64,000 bases of DNA from Hofstenia miamia. Its lineage: Eukaryota; Xenacoelomorpha; Acoela. Below the pieces are notes generated by a model, which made no database searches, was not told the DNA's origin, and saw nothing but the letters and a program-made list of their open reading frames with translations. A program made the translations under genes and the position numbers. The stretch's first letter is position 1. Each line of letters begins with the position of its first letter. This document shows, piece by piece, positions 54,219 through 62,967 of the stretch. The stretch lies in the NCBI GenBank assembly GCA_004352715.1, contig SCFE01000018.1, positions 1,647,298 to 1,711,297 of the forward strand. Reading direction: 5' to 3'.

Positions 54219-55594
54219 GGGTGTCCCAAAAAAAGATTTTATTTTATTTGGCTCCCGTTTTGTATGTAGATGATGATAGATCGAGCTGTCCTTCTAGGTA
54301 GTAGTCTATGTTTTAGGATTTTTTTGCCACCAACCCTATCTTTCAATTACGTTATTAAGGTATTGAAAATTGAGCAGAAATTTAACACTAATTTATTGAA
54401 AAAAACAATAGAATAATAAAAAAAAAGATTTAATTATCATTTATCTGTAGCGCCACGAACGGAATGATTTGAAGCCAGTTCATGCCAACAGCGAAATGAA
54501 CGATGAACCAGGACTGATCAACAAGGTCCCCCTGGCGTTCATGCACCGAATGCATCTCATCGTGGAAAACGGCGGCAGTCACATTGAGCAACTGAAGACG
54601 GCGGATCTGACATCTCCAGAAGAACTAGCCGAAGCAAGAGCCAATGAAGATGACGTTATCGAGTTGCCGGGCGATCAATTCGTCGATGAGGATGTCTACC
54701 CAGATGTTGCCTGAACTTTTTCTTTTGTTCTGATAATTCTGTTGTTTTTTTTCAATAAATTAGTGTTAAATTTCTGCTCAATTTTCAATACCTTAATGAC
54801 GTAATTGAAAGATGGGTTTGGTGCAAAAAAATCCTAAAACATAGACTACTAGTACCTAGAAGGACAGCTCGATCCATCATCTACATACAAAACGGGAGCC
54901 AAATAAAATAAAATCTTTTTTTGGGACATCCTGTATATATATATATTTTGCCTTCATCACATACAGTTCAAATTAATGTTCCCTCCACAAGCACCAGTAC
55001 CAATAAAGGAGAGCTAAGAGTCTCACATTACAGGGAAAGACGTCTGTAGGTTTGGACCCCCAAGTTGTGAGACCTTTCCCAAAGGCAGCTTCACGAAAAA
55101 AAACAAAGTTGGGGAAAATAACAAAATGAGTGAGGTCACGGTAATTGCGACATGAGTATCAATTTTTTAACAGACATTAATAAGTAAATAATATGCATAA
55201 AAGTAAACTATCGGAACCTCATTAATCAGAAAACTATTGATTGATATCTATCATCTTTCCAGAGATACGAGAGCATTAATTAAAAACGACGTTAATGAGA
55301 ATTACGGATGCCAAATATGGTTTCAGCGTTTTTAGGCAAACTACTGTGATTGGGACTGCCAAAGTTTGCATAATTATAGAGTATCATATGAGACATTTTA
55401 GATAATTTCTTGTTTACAACTCACTAGAAGTACTCCAACCAATAGGCAGTGTTTATCAATATTCGGAGATCCAAATTTTCTCTCATTTTCACAATTCAAC
55501 TTAATATTTAATAATATTTTCTGACCTCTTTCTTGGGTGTATGAGCCATAAAACAATAGAAAATTTTGTCTCGTTGCCAACGAAAACAGTTTCT

Positions 55595-55641
<47 letters not shown>

Positions 55642-56015
55642 CTATTAAGGTGAGAGAATTGTTTGGAAAAAAATTTAAAGTTTCCTTCAGAGACCAGTGC
55701 TTTTGAACATTTTTGGGTACTTTGAATGATTCACGTGACTCATTAGCCAAACTAAGTCGTATATTGCAAAAATAATCTAACCTTTCCCAACAAAGTTGAG
55801 CATAGCGAGTTTAGTGAGCATATTGCCGAACTTTGAAAATGAGTATTTTGAGTAGGAATGAGTATTTTGAGTCCTCATCTCTTTAGCTTTTCCTTGTGGA
55901 AAACTTTTGCAAAAATCACAACACAAAAATTAATTTTTTTCCCAAGAATTAGTTTTTACCGGTGTTTGCACTATTTCTAATCTTAATAACAATGGAAGGT
56001 CTTTCTCTATATTCC

Positions 56016-56051
<36 letters not shown>

Positions 56052-59000
56052 NTTTAAAAGAGCTCTAATTTACAATTGAATACCCGGTGAACAATAAATT
56101 AAATTTTCTGGATGTTGCAATAACGTACAATAACCATTCCTACGAAACTAAAATGCACCGAAAACCAACAAATACCAATCTTTACATTCGATTTCATTCA
56201 TATTGTGATTCAAAGTATAAAATTAATACCATCAAATGCTTACTTAATCGTATAATCAAAATTTCTTCAAATTACCAGGATGTAATTGAATCAATCTTTG
56301 AATTATATGAAATTTTGGAAAACAATGGCTATCCACATCGATTAATTAAGAGGTATGTTGATCAACAGCTAACAAAGAAACCTGAAGTAATATGTAACCA
56401 AGCACAATCTAATTATAAAGAACCAATATATTGGAAGTTGCCATATATTGAAGAGCACCAACAACTGCTAAATTTAAGAATAAATAAAATTAATGCGAAA
56501 TTAAGACACACAAGAATAAGGCCGATATTAGAAACTAAAAAAACCTTTAATATATTTCGCAATAAAGATCCGATTCAAGAGATGCTTGTTTCATCAATTG
56601 TATACAAGTTTACATGTGAAGAATGTCACCATTCTCACATCGGTGAAACCAAGCGACATCTTCAAACTCGGGTTAATGAACATCTATCAGGGCACTTAAA
56701 TTCCGAAATTTATACTCACCAACATCGAGCAAACATCAATATTTTTAAGATAATTATGCAAACACCTAATACTAAGATTTCTGAATCCCTAATTATTAAG
56801 AATTCAAATAAACAAAGACTAATGAATAAACAAAGAACGACCAACATATTGGATATCTTTTAGTGTATGCATATGTAACAAAATTAAATGTAGTGAATTG
56901 CAAATTATATTACCACAAAATTTGTATTGACAATGATTTAAAATCGAAACCGGTCGCATAGCATAAATCTGAGCAGAATAGTATCAATATATATATATAT
57001 ATGCTTAACTAATTAGATAATTAGTAGACCTACTCCATGCCGAAACCATTCCAATTAAACTAATTAGTAATTACCAGATGGCCTCGCTAAGCTGGGGTCT
57101 AATATTTTGAACGTAGAAGTACGCGGATACGGCACTAACTCAATTAGAGCACTATATGAAAAGTTTGCTGTGAAATGTAATCTATGTTGGAATATAATTA
57201 TCGTTCATCTGTTGAATTTGATTGGACGTTATGAATCAAATTATCATTAATCACTTTCTGTAAGGGAAACAACAACTATGGACATTCTTAATGTCTTGGA
57301 TCTTTCTCAAATCAATTGGTGATTAACATCAGAATTCTTTAATAATCAATCTAATCATTGTACCCGACACGACAATTTGATACCCGACTGGAAACCCGAG
57401 ATCGGGTCGGTTTAATAGGGTACCCAATGTCACTCTCTAGCGTTCTAGTTTTACTGTTATTGTAATTCTGAATTTCATTGTTTACGAAAGGGTGTGCCAA
57501 TAATGTTTATATATATATATATATATATAATTATTGAAAATTAGTGGAATATTTGAGCCTAATTTCTCTTGTCATCTGAAAGAATTTAAATACCCAGCCC
57601 TATTTAATCTCCATCTTTCTATCTGAAATGATTACTGTATAGCACGTCATATCCGCATTGCTAATTAAAGGCTGCTAATTGTCGTAGTACTGATTGCTTT
57701 TCACACATTTTTCAATTTAAGTTATTATTGCTACGATACCTATATTCAAGATTTTGTCTTTGAACCAAACAAGTGAAAATTTTTACGAAATGGGACTAAT
57801 TATGACTATTTAACAACGGTATTAGTCGATGGTTATTAATCGAATTGATGTTTTTTTTAAGTATTGTTTTCTTTAACTAACTTGAATACCTTAAAATATT
57901 GCGTCTACTGTTTATAACTACGTATGCCTCATAATTGTTGTTCCGCAACGTTTTACCATGTCGCATCCGCAATGCTCATTAACGCTGTTCACTATCTTAA
58001 TATTGATGATTTTGAATTTTTTTCTAAGTATAGTAGGATATGATCTGCATTTACTAGATCAATTGCATGTGTTTATCTGAAATATATATCAGAGCAAAGA
58101 TTTCAATTTTTCCCAGGGACTATGAAATGATGTCACAAACTGTGATATCAAGAACGAATTTTCAAAAAGCCATAGAATCATTAATCCATGACTGATATCA
58201 CTTTGCTATTACAAAATCAAAAAGTATACCTAAGTCTTATAAACACTAAAATATTTACATGACTAAAGCATGTGCAGAAGAAAATACATTTTGTTTTAGC
58301 TGTTTCCGCAACGAAATTATTACTGTGGCGTTACCCAAATCGTCAATTTATAGAGAAAAATCTAAAAAATGGTCCTTGTAAACGCGAAGGAGCCTGAGTA
58401 AAACGGTAAAAATCCAAACGGCGATCAATATGATTCTGAGGATGAAGGCAACGTTTGTTTGGTCTGTGGTGAACATTTCAGAGATGGTCGGCCAGGAGAG
58501 AGTTGGGTACAATGTGTGACTTGCCAACTGTGGTCCCACGATGAATTCACAAGTCGCGAAATGATATACACACGTGTATTATGCAAGTAGCCTAGTGCAT
58601 TCAGTGAATATGGGTAGATATTTTAGTGTCTGTATTCTGTACATATTATGATTGTTATAACATTAATTCAATGTAGTACTTTGTTTCAATCTAAAGAGCT
58701 GTTTGTATTGCTACAATTGACCATGTATGCGGCCAAAAATGTCCCCACTGTTCGGTTCAAAAGTAACAAAAACTTTCTTACAGAAATATGATAAATTTTT
58801 GCAAAAAATCTAGTCATTCCTTGGAATGCATAGTTGTTTACGTAGCTGAGCAATATATGTGATACAAAGTAAATGCACGTAATCAATATTTTGTTACACT
58901 GTGAAAAGGTAGAGGTGTGCACCAGCGGTTTTTACATTATATGGCGGCTGATGTGCGAAATGGTCGCGTATAAATTGTAAATTCAGGAAATTGATAATGG

Positions 59001-62000
59001 ATAACTTTGAATGATGTCAATCTAGCGAAAATGCCAACAAGCAAAAACGGCAAGATTTTAAAAGTAACACGCTCGTATGTTTGAAAACCGCAGCAGTTGC
59101 CGGCCTTTGACCACAACGGTGGGCCATGGCGGCTAATTCCCACCTCTACCAAAAGGTCAGGCACTCATCTGCTAAACTGTACTAGTGAAAGTGTATTAAG
59201 CCTTTTTAACTATGCAATAGCTAAAACCAAAGAGCAATGCAAATCATATTTATTTGTAAAATTGTTTGTAGTCAAATTTAGACGTTACGCCTAAAATTTT
59301 TAAGTTGACGCAGATAATTGTGTGACTAATTAACAAAAAAGTATATCAGCTATTTTTCTCTAAGGATGTTGTAAGTTCGCATTCAAATTAATAACTAATT
59401 GGATCTTACTAGTTTGTTAATAAATTTGAAAATAAAAATCCACATTATGTAATTACCAGATTTTGAGACGCTGGATTTCTATGCCCGCACAACTGATTCG
59501 TAACACAACAAAACGGCAAGTCTGGCAAAAACTCTAACCCCTAGTAAGATTATTCAAAATATCTGCTCATTTTAAGGTTACAGATTTAGATTTCCCATTT
59601 TTTGTTGTATAATCCAATTCAGAGTTAGATAGGGAGAAGGAAGTCCTGCTTCCCTAGGGCTGAGGAGTCCAAAAAGCTCAGGTCAAATACGCTACTGCTT
59701 ATTTCACGTAGTAATTCGGGTGATGCTTCATACATAACAAGGAACAGAAGGTTATGATAACACCATACGTTATCCTTTTTTCGTTTAGACATCACGCCCA
59801 GGTGCGTTCTACTCATGTGTCATTTGCAAAATTTTTAAAATACTTTTTAAAAACAACATTATTTGCAAAAATATAAACTATACCATACAAAATTGCAGGA
59901 ATACGTCAATATTTTAACAACAAACATTTCCATACTATAAAAAATTAACTAAATATATCCTCGTATTTTTTCTAAATAGATAATCGATTAAAATCTACAG
60001 TTGATAATCTAAAATGGAATATCTTTTTTACACCTCTGCATGGATGCCAAAAAGTTATTATCTAATTCAAATTTAACAACACTATTTGACAAATTAGGCT
60101 TGTTCATAGTGATGTCAAAGACTTCTAAACACGGACTCACAATTGAACAACTGTATACAAAATTAAGTAGGCTTGCGATATAATATATAATTTTGCAATG
60201 CAATATGTCCGTTAGATGGCTACAACACAAACGGCGTAGCAAAATTTCTGCTCGTAGAGTTTTTTTATAAATACTAATAACTTGACTCGTAAATGTGTTT
60301 GAGGATGTCGTAGTAATTATATTAACACTAAAAATGAAAAAATACCCGTTTTTTCATTTCTATCTAATTTTAATGAACAGAAAAAAGGGTTAAGCCGTTT
60401 ACCCAACATTATTCCAAAAATCACAAAGAACATAGGAGTTTTTGAAAAACCCCGGCCCCTCGGATATCAAAAAATTAGAAGAACTCGATCGCTCAATTGA
60501 TGAACGTCGCGTTTCTTTAATTTCCAGAAACGTAATTCCCGATAAATTACGAGTTTACATTAATTGATCGAATTAGCTCGTATGTTTCAGCATTAGATTT
60601 AGATTCCAGTCCTCTCTATCGTATTGAAAATGATTCTCTTCAAATTATGTCGAAGTTACCACCAGAGGTTACCTTTACAATATCAATTACAGTTAAATGT
60701 TTTGCTCGCAGTACTTATATTATGACATCGGAGTTCTTGGGGTTTAGTAAAAGACTGCAATATTTTTCACAATTAGATGCCATTTTAGCATTCGACAGGT
60801 TCAGTAAATGATGAACTAAAATGATTTTCGTCATTTCTTTCAGAAAACATTTCTGAATTTGAATGCAATAATTCATTGCGATTTCTAGCAGAAGAAATCA
60901 AGTTGTTTGCAGTGCATGCTAGTGCTAGAAGATATCATTTAATTATTATCCGTGAAGTTTTTAACATCTTCTTACGTAGTAGAAATTGCTATAATGCATA
61001 TATATGTATACATATATTTATTTATATTATTTTGCACCTACTTGAATGTCCCTTATCAGATATTTTAATTAAGTTTTCGCAGAAACTATATTTCATTTAT
61101 TTAGATTAATTGATTAAGTTCACGTAAAGCCTGCTGTGCGGTTTCGTGGTGGCCATTTGTATGGAATGTCTATTGATGATACTACAAAGCCCGCAATAAC
61201 AGATTTGGCATTAATGGTCTGCCCCTTAAATGGTGTTCCAGCATTTGTAGCAAGACTATTACCAATTTATTCAATTAAAACAGATTGACTGTAATCTGTA
61301 TGCCTAAAGCTTATTGAACAGATCCATAATGCTGGTGGCTTTGTGTTGCTTGTAATGACTGATAATCTACGAGAGAAATCAATCGTTTTTTAATAGCTTA
61401 AACAATTCTTATCAGTATAATAATGAATGGACTATTGAACACCCTAATTCTGTTTTTTTTGCTATATGATACAACGCGTCTCTTCAAGAACATTCGCAAT
61501 TGTTGGCTGAATGAAAAGACTCAGACTTTGAAGTTTCGAGATCCAAACACTAATGAGATTATTTTTTGCAAGATGGTCTGATTTATGTCAGCTTTACGCA
61601 TTAGAGCAAAATTCAACAATCAAACTTACAAAGTTATCATACACTGCCCTCCATCCATCAAATTTCGAAAGGCAAAGAGTCTTATTTGTTATAGATATTT
61701 TCAATGAAAAAACAAGTGCTGCTTTAGACATTACAAGTTTCCAGATATCATAAAATTTTATTGATCGAATAACTGAAATGTGGATTTTCATTAATGTCAA
61801 ATCAATTACTATTGGAAACCGGCTAAATGACTCAAATAGAATTCCAATAACAGAAGTCTTGGATAAGCGTTTCAATTACTTATTATACTTAAGTGAATCA
61901 TTTGCTGGAATGGATCCCAAGCTTTTACCTGCTAATAGAAGACAACAAATGCTATCGGATGACACCAGTCAAGTTCTTCATATTACGCTTAATGGTCTCG

Positions 62001-62865
62001 TCGATTTATCCAAATTTGTTCCATTAGTTTTACTCGATCAATTCCAAAGTGATAGGTTCGAATCGGCATTTGGTATATACAGATGCAGCAGCGGTGGGAA
62101 TTATGAAATTGTAGTCGAACAACTCATTAATTCTGCTAAGCTGCAAAGTTAAAACTTTTTGAAAGATTGGAATTGTCTTCTGTTATTAATTGTGTTTCAT
62201 CTTGTTGTTCTGAATTTTCCGAAAAGGAAATTGAGGGTTTTAATGATTGCTTGGAAGAAGTAAAGAATCTCAGTGATTTGCAGAAGAGTGCTTTATATTA
62301 TGTTTCTGGGTATGTAGCTTTTAAAGAAAATTTAGAGGATTGCCCCTAAGATATAGACACTGAAAATAGTGAATTTATTTCATTCGTTTCAAGAGGAAAA
62401 TTAAAATTTCCATCAAGCGTTCTAATATTTATAGCTCATCATTTCTTTTGCTATTATAAACTTTCTAAAATCCAATGCGTCAACAAACTCTTTCGAGAAA
62501 ATGATCACCTTCAACAACGTAAAGCCAAGATTTCGAAAAAAAGAACTTAAAGCGATGCAAATTTAACATTGATTAGCTTTGTTATTACAGTTTATTCATT
62601 CTTTTTAAAATATTACTGTAAATCTAATAAAATTTCCATTTTTATTTCCAGCCTACTTAATTTTTTTACATGATTTGTCAGTTGTCAGTCTGTGTTTAGA
62701 AGTCTGTGGTGATGTACATTAAAATATAAACATTGTAACGCACATTATGTGTTATCACTCTCTCTCTAAGCGATAACATTTTAAAATAGAAATAAGTTGG
62801 AGAAAAATTATTTTGATTTTTTTAGTAGCAACGTACTTATGTACCATTATATTATATTATGTACC

Positions 62866-62910
<45 letters not shown>

Positions 62911-62932
62911 ATACATACATACACACATATAT

Positions 62933-62967
<35 letters not shown>

